Source: an uncultured Paracoccaceae bacterium
Lineage (GTDB): Bacteria > Pseudomonadota > Alphaproteobacteria > Rhodobacterales > Rhodobacteraceae
Reading direction: 5' to 3'
DNA: 64,000 nt
Assembly (NCBI GenBank): GCA_947495795.1
Contig: CANMAI010000010.1
Coordinates: forward strand, 153,721-217,720
In this document: piece after piece, positions 30,051 through 39,076 of the stretch
Layout: each line of letters starts with the position of its first letter
Position numbering within the stretch: position 1 is the first letter of the stretch
Notes under the pieces: generated by a model
What the model saw: the letters and a program-made list of their open reading frames with translations, nothing else
What the model was told of the DNA's origin: nothing
The model's database searches: none
Translations under genes and position numbers: made by a program

Positions 30051-31709
30051 ATGGACGCTGTTGAACTCAGAGAAAACCAGATTTCTCTTTTCTATTGGCT
30101 CGGCGAAGGTGCCAAGCGCGATGTCTCGAACCGAAAGGTCGGGTCGCTAATGGAAGGACGCGGCGCTCCGGTGAGAGACGGCGCGGCATTGACACATCAT
30201 CTGAAGGACGATGCGATTTGGCTGCAAAGCATTCATACGGCAAATTCTGATGATCCAAATCTCGTTCTTCCGCATTCTGTCGATCTGGCCGATCCTATTC
30301 GCGAGTTGATTTCGGGCGGACGGCGTGACTGCCTCAGCCGCTACATACTCAATCCCGATTTGCAACACGCGCTTCGGTATGGCGACCTGCCCTCACGGTT
30401 CGAAGCGGGATTGTCGAAGGCCGTTATGTGCCTTGAATTTGGCCCTCGCGCCAAGGAACGGATAGGCGGTTCCGGTGTCGACGCCGTGCCCTTGTGGATT
30501 GATCTCGAAGATGTGGAATACGTCACCTTCGGCACCGGCGCGCGCTTCATCAACGTGAACGCCTCGCTGAAGCGGATTGTCCAAGCAGATCGAAAGACGA
30601 CCAAGACACTCTCGCTTATCGAGTTTCGCGAAGCCGTCCACGCCTTGTCGCGGTTCAATGAATGCGGCTGGTATGACCGCGCCACTCAAGAGAGGATCGG
30701 AACTGCGAAGTTCTCACTGGGACAGCTTATCCAGGGCCTGGGCGATAGCCATCCAGCGCGGTCTGTCCCGCTTACGCGGGTGCCGACTTATTCCTATGCT
30801 ATTCTGGATCAGGCGCTTGACCCCAGGGAACTTGAACACGAAGCGGCGGTTCTGGCGCGCCGATACACCAGCGATTATAAATTTGCCCATACAGATGCTG
30901 GCCTGGAAATTTTACGCGACTTTGACGACGTCCGCCACGCTATAACCACCGAAGGCGTAGCTACGCTTCAATGTGCGACGGAGGCCGGGGAGCAAACGGA
31001 TTTCTCCAGGAACTGGAAGAACAATGCCTTGAAAACAGCCTACTTGCCGGTGTTTCTTTTGCTTCTTCACGAAAACTGGTTCCTGTCTGATCGAAATCGG
31101 ATGGCAACGCGCGGTGCATCGGAAGCCGATCTTCTTGACGATCTGGAGCGGGTGGTGGATGACACTGTGTCGTTCGGACTCTTCTATCGCTTCCCCTCTG
31201 TCAGCCAGATTTCAATGCACCAGCGTATGTCGGATGCCATCCGAAGGGCGCTTGCACTGGACACGAAGTTCTCGGACTTGCAGCGCACTGCTGAGCAAGT
31301 GGCAGTGCGATTGCGGGCCGCGCAGGCCGAGCGTGAGGCGGACGCCGCCGCCCAGGAAGCCGAAGCGGCGGCACGACGGGCCTCGGCCTTTGGGGCCGTG
31401 GCAAGTTTCGGCACGGCGGCCTTATCGGGATTGACAGCCTATACCATCCTGAAAGACGTCGTGCTGTTGGTCGCCCGGTCGTTTGGCGGCCTCCCGGCCC
31501 AGAGTATTCGCGACAGATTCTTTCCCAACGCAACCGGAGCACCGGATGTGCTTGTGGCGGATTGGATCGCACTCTTGCTGTCTGCGATTATCGCAGTTCT
31601 GGCCTTTTTCGTTGCGCGAAAAATGACGCCCCGCCACAGCCCACAATTCCGGGCTGTCCGCGCTCTTTCGCTCAGTCGCATTGCACGGCATTTGCCGCGC
31701 AAAGACTGA
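30051..31709 (+). CDS. membrane-anchored protein of unknown function, possible CRISPR accessory
   Basis: I do not recognise the family of this 552-residue protein. Most of it is soluble. Residues about 400-446 are an Ala/Glu-rich likely coiled coil (AAQAEREADAAAQEAEAAARRAS). Two membrane segments follow, about 447-472 (FGAVASFGTAALSGLTAY) and 505-525 (WIALLLSAIIAVLAFFVA). A long soluble domain, helix, then two C-terminal spans recalls CorA-like topology, but no GMN motif is seen. It is the first gene of the island, between attL and the cas13a locus, transcribed towards cas13a. Membrane accessory proteins accompany some other type VI systems, so a role as an effector or regulator of Cas13a immunity is possible; this is inference. 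Confidence 0.7.
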   Translation: MDAVELRENQISLFYWLGEGAKRDVSNRKVGSLMEGRGAPVRDGAALTHHLKDDAIWLQSIHTANSDDPNLVLPHSVDLADPIRELISGGRRDCLSRYILNPDLQHALRYGDLPSRFEAGLSKAVMCLEFGPRAKERIGGSGVDAVPLWIDLEDVEYVTFGTGARFINVNASLKRIVQADRKTTKTLSLIEFREAVHALSRFNECGWYDRATQERIGTAKFSLGQLIQGLGDSHPARSVPLTRVPTYSYAILDQALDPRELEHEAAVLARRYTSDYKFAHTDAGLEILRDFDDVRHAITTEGVATLQCATEAGEQTDFSRNWKNNALKTAYLPVFLLLLHENWFLSDRNRMATRGASEADLLDDLERVVDDTVSFGLFYRFPSVSQISMHQRMSDAIRRALALDTKFSDLQRTAEQVAVRLRAAQAEREADAAAQEAEAAARRASAFGAVASFGTAALSGLTAYTILKDVVLLVARSFGGLPAQSIRDRFFPNATGAPDVLVADWIALLLSAIIAVLAFFVARKMTPRHSPQFRAVRALSLSRIARHLPRKD

Positions 31710-31766
31710 ACCAAGCGACATCTCACATCCTGCCACGCGGAAGTAGGCTAGCTCCGGAGCGCCGCG

Positions 31767-31869
31767 GTTTCAATCTGCCGTCAAAATGGCAGTCATGCGG
31801 AACAAAACAGAAAAAAGACTTAGCTTAGGAGGGTCTCAGTCTGCCGTCAAAATGGCAGTCATGCGGAAC
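31767..31869 (-). CRISPR. mini-CRISPR: two variant repeats and one 29-bp spacer
   Basis: On the minus strand two 37-bp repeats (31869-31833 and 31803-31767) flank a 29-bp spacer (31832-31804). They share 28 of 37 positions with the main-array repeat, including its start GTTCCGCAT and the CTGCC/GGCAG hairpin, but end in ATTGAAAC or ACTGAGAC instead of CCGCGAC. The orientation is the same as cas13a and downstream of its stop. The array is too short to be certain of activity, but repeat and spacer lengths match the main array. It may be a second locus, or a remnant of an earlier array. Confidence 0.75.
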
Positions 31870-31871
31870 TC

Positions 31872-31886
31872 CCCTTCCGGGAAGGG
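31872..31886. terminator. hairpin between cas13a and the mini-CRISPR
   Basis: CCCTTC-CGG-GAAGGG, a perfect 6-bp stem, directly flanks the mini-array on the cas13a side. No T-tract follows, so it may be a terminator, processing hairpin or nothing. Confidence 0.3.
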
Positions 31887-32011
31887 TCTGATAACACGCA
31901 AATAAAACGGGCTCAAGATGTAGCCGATCCCCAGAATCCTATTTCCCTCGAGTTAGCGCGTTTGTTCTCACCACTCCTCAAATACTTTTATATTTAAAAT
32001 CATGATCTTAC

Positions 32012-35000
32012 TCATTTTACGTAGCTGATTTTTATTTTTGTCGCTTCTTTCCACATCTCTTCCGATACCTTTGTACGCTGAAAGAAAATGGCAGGATAGC
32101 TGATTTCGCGCCCATTCTTTGACCCGACTTCCTCGCCATAGCCACTGTTTCCAAAGTCAAAAAGCGCCTGCACCATTGAGGTCAGGCGAACGGAGGCGCG
32201 CGGGATCAGGATCGGTTCCTCAGCAAAATCGCGCGGCAGCATTTTCAAGTGCTGCTCAACTAGCGGATAAACCTGGGGCCGCGTCAGCCGGTCTTCGGCC
32301 ATGCGCCATTCAATGGTCAGGCCCTCATCGGCAAGGATACGTTTAACCGACTTGACCACGGCGTTCTTGAGCTTCTGATCATAGGCCATCAGGCTGCGCG
32401 TGGCGTTGATCAGGTAGGTGAGTTTGAGGGGCTTGCCGGTTTGCATCGGGCTCATATGTGCGAGGTCGTTGCGGATGTTGCGCTTTTTCCGGTGATCGCC
32501 ATAAGGCACGTCGCGGTTTTTGTCCCCTCTACGTTTCGCGTTTTCGCGGGCCCTTTTATCGGCCGGGTTCTCAACAATTTCCCCAAACGCACGTAGGAAA
32601 TGATCCCTGTCGGCCGAGGAAAGAAGGTCGGACAAGGACTTGCTATTCGCCTTCTTTGGTTCAATGTAGCTGTCTAAGAAGCCAATTCTTGTCTTCACTA
32701 ACCCTATGAAGTCTGGTCGGTGACCTGGAACAGAAGCCAGCTGCCTCTGCTTGTCTGCATTCGAGGTTCGCAAGCCGATGCGGTCCTCTCCAAAGGCGTC
32801 TTCTTTTGTTGTTCTGTCTGTGTCGAGCACTGGCACTAGGTCAGCATGCCCAAGGTCGCGATACAGCATCCCATAGAAGGCGAAGATCACATCGCGTTCC
32901 CAGACGGCCGCATAGTCGGCAAGCCGCCCCAGAATGGAGATCAGAATGCGGTGGCATTTGACGTGGTCGGCAAGGCGCGCGGCATTGGCATCGAAGTCGT
33001 GTTTGGCGACCTTAAAAGCTAGTTTGCGGTAGGCTGAGATTCTATCGGGCAGCTCCTCATTCTGTTTGTTCCTGTTTCCACTTTCAAAGGGATCGAGTTT
33101 GGAAAGTTCCATAATCTCGGCGCGCAGTTTGTGATAGTCTTTGAACATTGCGTCCGTGCCACTCTCGCGACCAAGCTTTAACGCCTGCACTTCCGTGCTG
33201 GTGACGGCATGGCTGGAAAATAGGTCTTTCAGTTTATCTGCGTCCCCAAACCTGACAATTTGCCGAAGTCCTCGTTTCGTTCCAGCAATGGATTGATCTA
33301 CGGTCTTTGGGACGTCGTTATCGGCCTCTTTTTCCTCGTCCGATTGGGTTTTGGCAAAGGCAGCCGGGTCTTCGTATAGGAACTCGGCAGGCGTCATGCG
33401 GCGGTTGAGCTTGCTGACTTTCATCTTTCTATTCAAAAAGTCGACCTCATGTTCCGTGTCGGTGAAACCCGCCGCCTGCACCTTTGTGTAGAGGCCCATG
33501 AGGGCGTCCATGTCTTTCAGCATTTCAATTGGATCGTGTTCAAGGTCGTCTTCAGTTTCCGTTTCGGCATCAGGCTCAAGAGCAATGGACTTCCTCATCT
33601 GGTGACGTAGGCGCGACACCTGCAGCGGGGGCACAAGATAGAGCCAAGTGTAGAAGCGATGGTGCCAGGGTTTGGGCTCTTGAATACTGCTGTCGACGAA
33701 AGCGGTCATAGCTTCGTCAAGTTTGGTTTTGTCGGTTTCGGTCTTGTCTTTAATCTCGGCGATGAAGCCGAGGGCCTTCTCGGCTAGGTACCTGGCGAAC
33801 AAATGCGCAGAGACCTCCTGCCGGAATTTCTCGATGCGGCTGGACACCTCTTGCTGGACACCCTTGATGGCCCGGTAACGAATATCTTGATCGGTTTCGC
33901 GGATCGCCTGTTCCGCCAGCGCCTTGAACAAGTCTTCAAAGCAATCGTAATTTTCGATGCCAAGGTTCTCGGCCAGTTCCGAGACCGTGGGGATTTTCTT
34001 CTTGTTAGCTGACTTTCCAAAGGCCTCCGCGCGGTCGTTCTTTTGTCTGATGACGATGTCGATGACCTCGCGGTAGTGTGCATTGCCTTCTTCCTTCGCC
34101 ATGTTGCCAAACCACTTCTGAAAGCCTGACTGATAGAGCATCTGGAATAGCCCCTTGCGACACATATTGTCTTTATCGCCAATGAGGCCGCGTTCATCTT
34201 TCTTGACGCTCAACAACAAGGCCAATTCGGCATGCACACGTGTGTCCTTGTTTTGGTCAAGGGCATGGAGTTTGCTCAAAACGGCGGTGAAGCGCGGAGG
34301 CGAGAGGGCGTCAAACGGAGCGCCTTTCCCAAGTTCTTTGACGACCAGTTTGAGGCTTTCAAGCGAAAGGAAATTATGCGCTTCGATGGCACGCAACTCC
34401 TCACTTGCCGCGATAACACGCATTTGCTTGTCGTGGTCGAGGAGGTCGCAAAAGGCTTTATCAGCATCCGCACTGATTTCTTTGCCGTTTCTTGGATCAA
34501 GAGAGGACTGTTCGGGCTTTTTCAGCGGCCGAAGATTTGAGGGAACTTTTACTATCCCATCATTGATAAGAGTAAGCAATTTAGAGCGAACGTTATAGTG
34601 ATTGACGGCATTTCGGACGCCTGCAGAAACACGCAGCAGAGCCCAGAGAATTTCTCGTTGTGCGTCATCTTTTGGGTTTTGGACCCGTGAGGCCCGTTCG
34701 CTCAGATTTTTGATGTCCTTTTCGCCAAAGACAACCGTCAGTTGTTGTCTAACCCGGTCTAAAGAGCCCCCCGCAGCAGTTTCCCGTGAAGGCTCGGTTA
34801 AGGAAAGGTCCTGGTCGTGAACGTCAGTGAGCCCCGCCAAAGTCCTCATCGCCGCCGCATTGCTTTGCCGCCAGACGCGCGCGAATGTCTCGATCCGTTT
34901 GATTTCGCTCTGCCCATCGCTTGTCGCGAAATGATCCATCCGTTCCGCGAACGAATTTGCATTATCAAAGTCCGTCGTGATCGCTGAGTGCACCAACATT

Positions 35001-36241
35001 TTCCCTAGCCGCACAGCCTGGCTCATGTCAGCGTTTTCGACGCCCGCTGACAGGCGCGCCATCAGTTGGGCTTTGTTGCCGGGTACGAGGGCTTTCAGCC
35101 GGGCTTCGGCCGACGTGAACGCAGGTGATCCCTGATTGTCCAGATGGGCTTTCAGGTCCGAAACCACACGGCGGAATTTTTCCGTTTTGACGAGCTTCTT
35201 GTAATAATTTCGGATGGCGTTATGCAGATTCCAGCGTGCCTGCCGCTTGTCCTCATCTTTCGGGATACCCGTTGCCTCTCCGACAGCCCTAAAATGCTCA
35301 TGCGTGCGCTTGCCGAACCAGGCGTTGAAAATGGGTTCTTCGTTCTTAATGGCCCCGATCAACTCGCGCTGGATTTTCGCGGCCAAGTCACTGGGGGAAA
35401 AGTAGTCGATAAAGGCCTGTGTGTCGTCATCATACGCGCTTGTGGCAGACGTGGTTTTCGACGCGCGAGTGCAATCGTCGGCCCAACCGCGTTTCAGTCG
35501 GGTTGATGGGGAACGGGGGTCATTGGCCGAGTTTGCGGTGATCTCGCCTCGGCGTTCCATCAAGCCCGTCCCCGTTTCCTCAGGTTCGGACAGGCTCTTT
35601 TTTCGATCCTTGCGCGCCTCGCCATTCTCAATCGTAAGTTCTTGATCGTAAAGATGGGCCAACATCTTTTTCGCGATCTCTTTGTAGCCAATTGGCCCGC
35701 CATCCTTTGGCCAAAAGACATGCCCCCATTTCCGAAGTGCGTCTTCAAACGCAGGCGGCTGAGTGTCGTTCGGGTCGCCCCCTGCTGCTTTTGCGGCCTC
35801 GCGCCCAGCCGCCAACTTTGCGTTTTGCCACCTCACAAGCTTCTTGTGGTTTTTGTCGTCGTAAGAGCCGGACAGGTCGAAATCTTCTTGCGCATAGGGA
35901 TGCACCTTTGCGTCCCATTTGCGGCGCAGGTCGCCAATTTCGCTGCGGGCGGCACCGGCTTGCTCAAATCGGTCGCGGAGCAAAGCCCAAAGTGCGCCAC
36001 CCAATTTGTGCCGATGCAGGTAGATATCGGGCGTGATCCCGCGCAACGAGAGTGACTTTGAGATTGTCTTGTCAAGCAGGGCAATTGCCTGACGCACCAC
36101 CAACTTGCGTTCGCTTGCCATATGATCGGGCAGTTCTTTGGGGAGCTTCTTTTCCGGTGGTGGAGCAAGCCCACGACCCAATTCTTTGTATTCTGTTTTT
36201 TCGGTGTAGCTTTGCGAAGCATTGTGCAAAAGTTTGGACAT
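32012..36241 (-). CDS. cas13a: type VI-A CRISPR effector Cas13a
   Basis: The 1409-residue protein is a crRNA-guided RNA nuclease. Two HEPN active-site motifs of the form RNxxxH are present: RNAVNH at 543-548 and RNDLAH at 1257-1262. Their spacing matches Cas13a, whose known HEPN motifs lie near the middle and C-terminus. Local resemblance to Rhodobacter capsulatus Cas13a is recalled in GLRQIVRFGDADKLKDLF, LRHQMRK and AHMSPMQTGKPLKLTYLINATRSLMAYDQKLKNAV. It is longer than most Cas13a proteins (usually 1100-1400). Residues about 205-280 form a low-complexity, charged insert. It is divergent from the CRISPR array. Expected function: crRNA processing, target RNA cleavage and collateral RNA cleavage. 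Confidence 0.95.
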   Translation of the reverse strand: MSKLLHNASQSYTEKTEYKELGRGLAPPPEKKLPKELPDHMASERKLVVRQAIALLDKTISKSLSLRGITPDIYLHRHKLGGALWALLRDRFEQAGAARSEIGDLRRKWDAKVHPYAQEDFDLSGSYDDKNHKKLVRWQNAKLAAGREAAKAAGGDPNDTQPPAFEDALRKWGHVFWPKDGGPIGYKEIAKKMLAHLYDQELTIENGEARKDRKKSLSEPEETGTGLMERRGEITANSANDPRSPSTRLKRGWADDCTRASKTTSATSAYDDDTQAFIDYFSPSDLAAKIQRELIGAIKNEEPIFNAWFGKRTHEHFRAVGEATGIPKDEDKRQARWNLHNAIRNYYKKLVKTEKFRRVVSDLKAHLDNQGSPAFTSAEARLKALVPGNKAQLMARLSAGVENADMSQAVRLGKMLVHSAITTDFDNANSFAERMDHFATSDGQSEIKRIETFARVWRQSNAAAMRTLAGLTDVHDQDLSLTEPSRETAAGGSLDRVRQQLTVVFGEKDIKNLSERASRVQNPKDDAQREILWALLRVSAGVRNAVNHYNVRSKLLTLINDGIVKVPSNLRPLKKPEQSSLDPRNGKEISADADKAFCDLLDHDKQMRVIAASEELRAIEAHNFLSLESLKLVVKELGKGAPFDALSPPRFTAVLSKLHALDQNKDTRVHAELALLLSVKKDERGLIGDKDNMCRKGLFQMLYQSGFQKWFGNMAKEEGNAHYREVIDIVIRQKNDRAEAFGKSANKKKIPTVSELAENLGIENYDCFEDLFKALAEQAIRETDQDIRYRAIKGVQQEVSSRIEKFRQEVSAHLFARYLAEKALGFIAEIKDKTETDKTKLDEAMTAFVDSSIQEPKPWHHRFYTWLYLVPPLQVSRLRHQMRKSIALEPDAETETEDDLEHDPIEMLKDMDALMGLYTKVQAAGFTDTEHEVDFLNRKMKVSKLNRRMTPAEFLYEDPAAFAKTQSDEEKEADNDVPKTVDQSIAGTKRGLRQIVRFGDADKLKDLFSSHAVTSTEVQALKLGRESGTDAMFKDYHKLRAEIMELSKLDPFESGNRNKQNEELPDRISAYRKLAFKVAKHDFDANAARLADHVKCHRILISILGRLADYAAVWERDVIFAFYGMLYRDLGHADLVPVLDTDRTTKEDAFGEDRIGLRTSNADKQRQLASVPGHRPDFIGLVKTRIGFLDSYIEPKKANSKSLSDLLSSADRDHFLRAFGEIVENPADKRARENAKRRGDKNRDVPYGDHRKKRNIRNDLAHMSPMQTGKPLKLTYLINATRSLMAYDQKLKNAVVKSVKRILADEGLTIEWRMAEDRLTRPQVYPLVEQHLKMLPRDFAEEPILIPRASVRLTSMVQALFDFGNSGYGEEVGSKNGREISYPAIFFQRTKVSEEMWKEATKIKISYVK

Positions 36242-36545
36242 GATTGAAATTCCTCGATTGACACTGACATGGGGTGGTCAGACGAGGAGCACGCCCTGGA
36301 CATGCGAGAACTGGATGCGCAAACGCCCCCATCCACCCACGGGAAGCCTAGCAAAATCAGCTTGAAACCGAGGCGAGAATAACCAATCAGCTACGAAAAA
36401 ATGCTAAGTGATTGTGATAAAATAAAAAAATAGCCGCAAAATGCAGGAGGTTTGCGAAAAATGCTGCCAAATATCGCTGATTTCCAATCAGCTACGGATT
36501 CGAGGCCTATTGATTCAATTATCTCAGTGCGTTACAGACCGGGCA
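36242..36545. promoter_or_regulatory. CRISPR leader / divergent promoter between cas13a and the array
   Basis: This 304-bp AT-rich segment sits between the divergent cas13a and the first repeat. It contains CCAATCAGCTACG twice (36383-36395 and 36484-36496, 101 bases apart). The second copy overlaps a perfect inverted repeat, GCTGATT-TCC-AATCAGC (36476-36492). The palindrome could be an operator, or a leader element read by the Cas1-Cas2 complex. It has no coding potential. Confidence 0.65.
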
Positions 36546-37048
36546 GTTCCGCATAGCTGCCTCTTTCACGGCAGACCGCGACCGGTAAAACGCGGTTGAA
36601 TAGTCGCTCATGTTCCGCATAGCTGCCTCTTTCACGGCAGACCGCGACCATATTTGATTTGATAGGAAATTGCGTTTGGTTCCGCATAGCTGCCTCTTTC
36701 ACGGCAGACCGCGACTTTAAGTGTCAGCCCCCACGGCTTTTTGCTGTTCCGCATAGCTGCCTCTTTCACGGCAGACCGCGACCATTGTCGTCTCCGAATT
36801 TGCGCTAGAACTGTTCCGCATAGCTGCCTCTTTCACGGCAGACCGCGACATGATCCTTTTGGATGGTTGATACTGTTCCGCATAGCTGCCTCTTTCACGG
36901 CAGACCGCGACTTCTCAATTACTTCACTCCTTATTTACACCGTTCCGCATAGCTGCCTCTTTCACGGCAGACCGCGACACATCATTCATAGAACTTTCCT
37001 TTCTTTTCAGCGTTCCGCATAGCTGCCTCTTTCACGGCAGACCGCGAC
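36546..37048 (+). CRISPR. CRISPR array, 8 repeats and 7 spacers (type VI-A)
   Basis: Eight identical 37-bp repeats begin at 36546, 36612, 36679, 36746, 36813, 36875, 36942 and 37012. Each starts GTTCCGCATAGCTGCC and ends GGCAGACCGCGAC, with a CTGCC/GGCAG hairpin as in Cas13a repeats. Spacers are 29, 30, 30, 30, 25, 30 and 33 bp. The strand is assigned from the hairpin-then-spacer layout of Cas13a crRNA. RT-cas1 begins 48 bp after the last repeat on the same strand, so the array may be co-transcribed with the adaptation genes. Confidence 0.97.
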
Positions 37049-37096
37049 CAAGGCTTTGCCTGGCAAGGATTTCTCGTTTCAAAAGAGGAGAAGTAT

Positions 37097-39076
37097 ATGT
37101 CTGAGACCATCCATGACCTTTGGCATCAGGTGACCGGCTTCGAGGCCCTTCAACGGGCATGGATCAAGGTGGATACGAATCAGGGCTCGGCCGGTGGTGA
37201 CGCGGTGTCCCGCAAGGAATTCCGCGATGATGTCATTGCCCGCCTCAACCAGTTGCGTGCAGACCTTTTACGCGGGGCCTATCGCGCGCGCCCGTTTCGA
37301 AAAGTCAGCGTGCCCAAGAAGAAGCCCGGCTATCGCATTCTGACGATCCCCTCTATCCGAGACCGCATTGTGCACACCGCGATTGCTCAAACGCTCGAGC
37401 CGCATCTCGAGGCGATCTTTGAAGAAAGCTCGTTCGCGTATCGCAAAGGGCGTGGGGTTCAGAAGGCGGTTGCGCGGATCGAGCACTGGCGCGAGCGAGG
37501 CTTTGATGTTGTGATCGAAGCGGACATTGTCCGGTTCTTTGACACCATCCAACACGATTTGTTGCTTGAGAAGATCGAAGGGATTGTTGGCGCGATGCCG
37601 GGGTTTGACGCTTTGGCGACCCTTTTGCGGTCCATTCTTGAGGATCAGGCCAAGGCGCTTGGCACGCCCGGTTTGGGTCTTGTCCAAGGGTCGCCCTTGT
37701 CGCCGTTGCTGTCAAACCTCTACCTCGACGCCCTAGATGAAGAGATCGACGCGCTTGGTGTGAAGATCGTGCGATTTGCCGACGATTTCGTGGTGCTCTG
37801 CAAATCTCAGAAGAAGGCAAGCCGAGTTCTTGACCACGTTGTCAAAGTGCTAGGCACGCATGGGCTGAGCCTGCACGAGGATGGGACGCGCATCGTGAGT
37901 TTTGAAAAAGGGTTCGATTTTATAGGGTATCTGTTTGTGCGCAGTCTGGCCTTGCAGGAAAAACCCACGGCACAAGCCAGGAAGAACAGGACGGCGCTAA
38001 AATCCGAGGTGACTGATGAGGGTATCATTCAGTTGGAACAAGACGGCTCTCGGTTCGATCAGGGCGGCCGAGTGCTGTACGTGCTGGATAAAGAACACTC
38101 GCTGGGCGTGCGCAACCGCAGTTTCTCGGTCACACGCGAAGACGGTAACGAATTGATTGCTATTCCCAACCGCCGCGTCGGCCGGATCGAAGTCGGCCCT
38201 GGTGTTCAGGTCGCGCAGAAAGCGATGGAGCTGGCAATGTCGTCGGGCACTGACCTTGCTCTGATTGATGGTTTTGGACAGACAAAGGGTAACCTTTTGG
38301 GGCGGCAATCGCGGCGCGGTAAACTGCATCTCAAGCAGGCAGCGGCGGTTCTGGATCACCCCACGCGGATGGTTTTTGCGCGCTGCCTTGTGCACGCCAG
38401 GCTGCTAAATCAGCGAGAGCAGTTGTCACGTTTAAACCGGCGGCAGAAACAGGAATACGTCAAAGAGGTCTTGAAGCGGCTCAAAAACTACCCTGATCGG
38501 CTGGAGGAGGTGGACACTGTCGAAGGTCTTCTGGGCCTCGAAGGCGCGGCAACGGCAGACTATTGGAAAGCGATTGGCTATTTGCACGCGCCGGATGCAA
38601 GCGCGCCCTTCAAACGAAGCCGCCCCGCCAAGGATGCCTTAAACGCGACGATCAACTATCTGACGGCCATTCTTGAGCGCGACATTCGCTCGGCTGCGCA
38701 GACAGCCGGGCTTCACCTAGGGTTCGCGTTCTTGCACGGCAGTCGGGACCGTCACGATGGATTGGTTTTTGATTTGATGGAGCCTTTTCGCGCCCCGCTG
38801 AATGCAGGGCTGGCCGTTTTTCTGTTCAGGGCGAAGCGCCTGCGCGACGAGATGTTCGAGGATGGCGGTGCCACTATCTCGAAAGCTGGTCGCGAAGCGA
38901 TTATTGTGGGCTATGAGACTGCCGTCGCAAAGCGAATTGCCAAACCAAGTGGTAAGGGACGGCTTGGATGGCGCGCAATGATGTTGCACCAGGCCAGGTC
39001 TCTTGCGTCTGCTCTTGACGCAAACGCACCAAGGCTTTTCCAACCATTCCGATTTGACGGAGGCGTTGAGCCATGA
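37097..39076 (+). CDS. reverse transcriptase-Cas1 fusion protein
   Basis: The 659-residue protein joins a group-II-intron-like RT (about 1-310) to Cas1 (about 320-659). RT motifs: VPKKKPGYRILTIPSIRDRIV, VIEADIVRFFDTI, QGSPLSP at 197-203, and FADD at 227-230. Cas1 signals: VLYVLDKEHSLG near 325, catalytic Glu at E482 (GLEG), His at H547 (FLHG) and Glu at E562 (DLMEPFR). Such fusions are known to let Cas1-Cas2 acquire spacers from RNA in type III systems, and have been reported with type VI-A. The start ATG has AGAGGAG upstream. cas2 overlaps by 4 bases. No Cas6 domain is seen. Confidence 0.97.
   Translation: MSETIHDLWHQVTGFEALQRAWIKVDTNQGSAGGDAVSRKEFRDDVIARLNQLRADLLRGAYRARPFRKVSVPKKKPGYRILTIPSIRDRIVHTAIAQTLEPHLEAIFEESSFAYRKGRGVQKAVARIEHWRERGFDVVIEADIVRFFDTIQHDLLLEKIEGIVGAMPGFDALATLLRSILEDQAKALGTPGLGLVQGSPLSPLLSNLYLDALDEEIDALGVKIVRFADDFVVLCKSQKKASRVLDHVVKVLGTHGLSLHEDGTRIVSFEKGFDFIGYLFVRSLALQEKPTAQARKNRTALKSEVTDEGIIQLEQDGSRFDQGGRVLYVLDKEHSLGVRNRSFSVTREDGNELIAIPNRRVGRIEVGPGVQVAQKAMELAMSSGTDLALIDGFGQTKGNLLGRQSRRGKLHLKQAAAVLDHPTRMVFARCLVHARLLNQREQLSRLNRRQKQEYVKEVLKRLKNYPDRLEEVDTVEGLLGLEGAATADYWKAIGYLHAPDASAPFKRSRPAKDALNATINYLTAILERDIRSAAQTAGLHLGFAFLHGSRDRHDGLVFDLMEPFRAPLNAGLAVFLFRAKRLRDEMFEDGGATISKAGREAIIVGYETAVAKRIAKPSGKGRLGWRAMMLHQARSLASALDANAPRLFQPFRFDGGVEP

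Noticed and set aside
32020..32030. Third copy of AATCAGCTACG at the end of cas13a as a functional leader-like site
   Set aside because: It encodes Ile-Ser-Tyr in the last codons of cas13a. An 11-base match in 64 kb is not rare enough to call a regulatory site on its own.
32012..36241. Cas13 of another subtype (VI-B, VI-C or VI-D)
   Set aside because: HEPN positions (middle and C-terminal) and local resemblance to Rhodobacter Cas13a match VI-A. In VI-B the HEPN motifs lie near the two termini, and VI-D proteins are much shorter.
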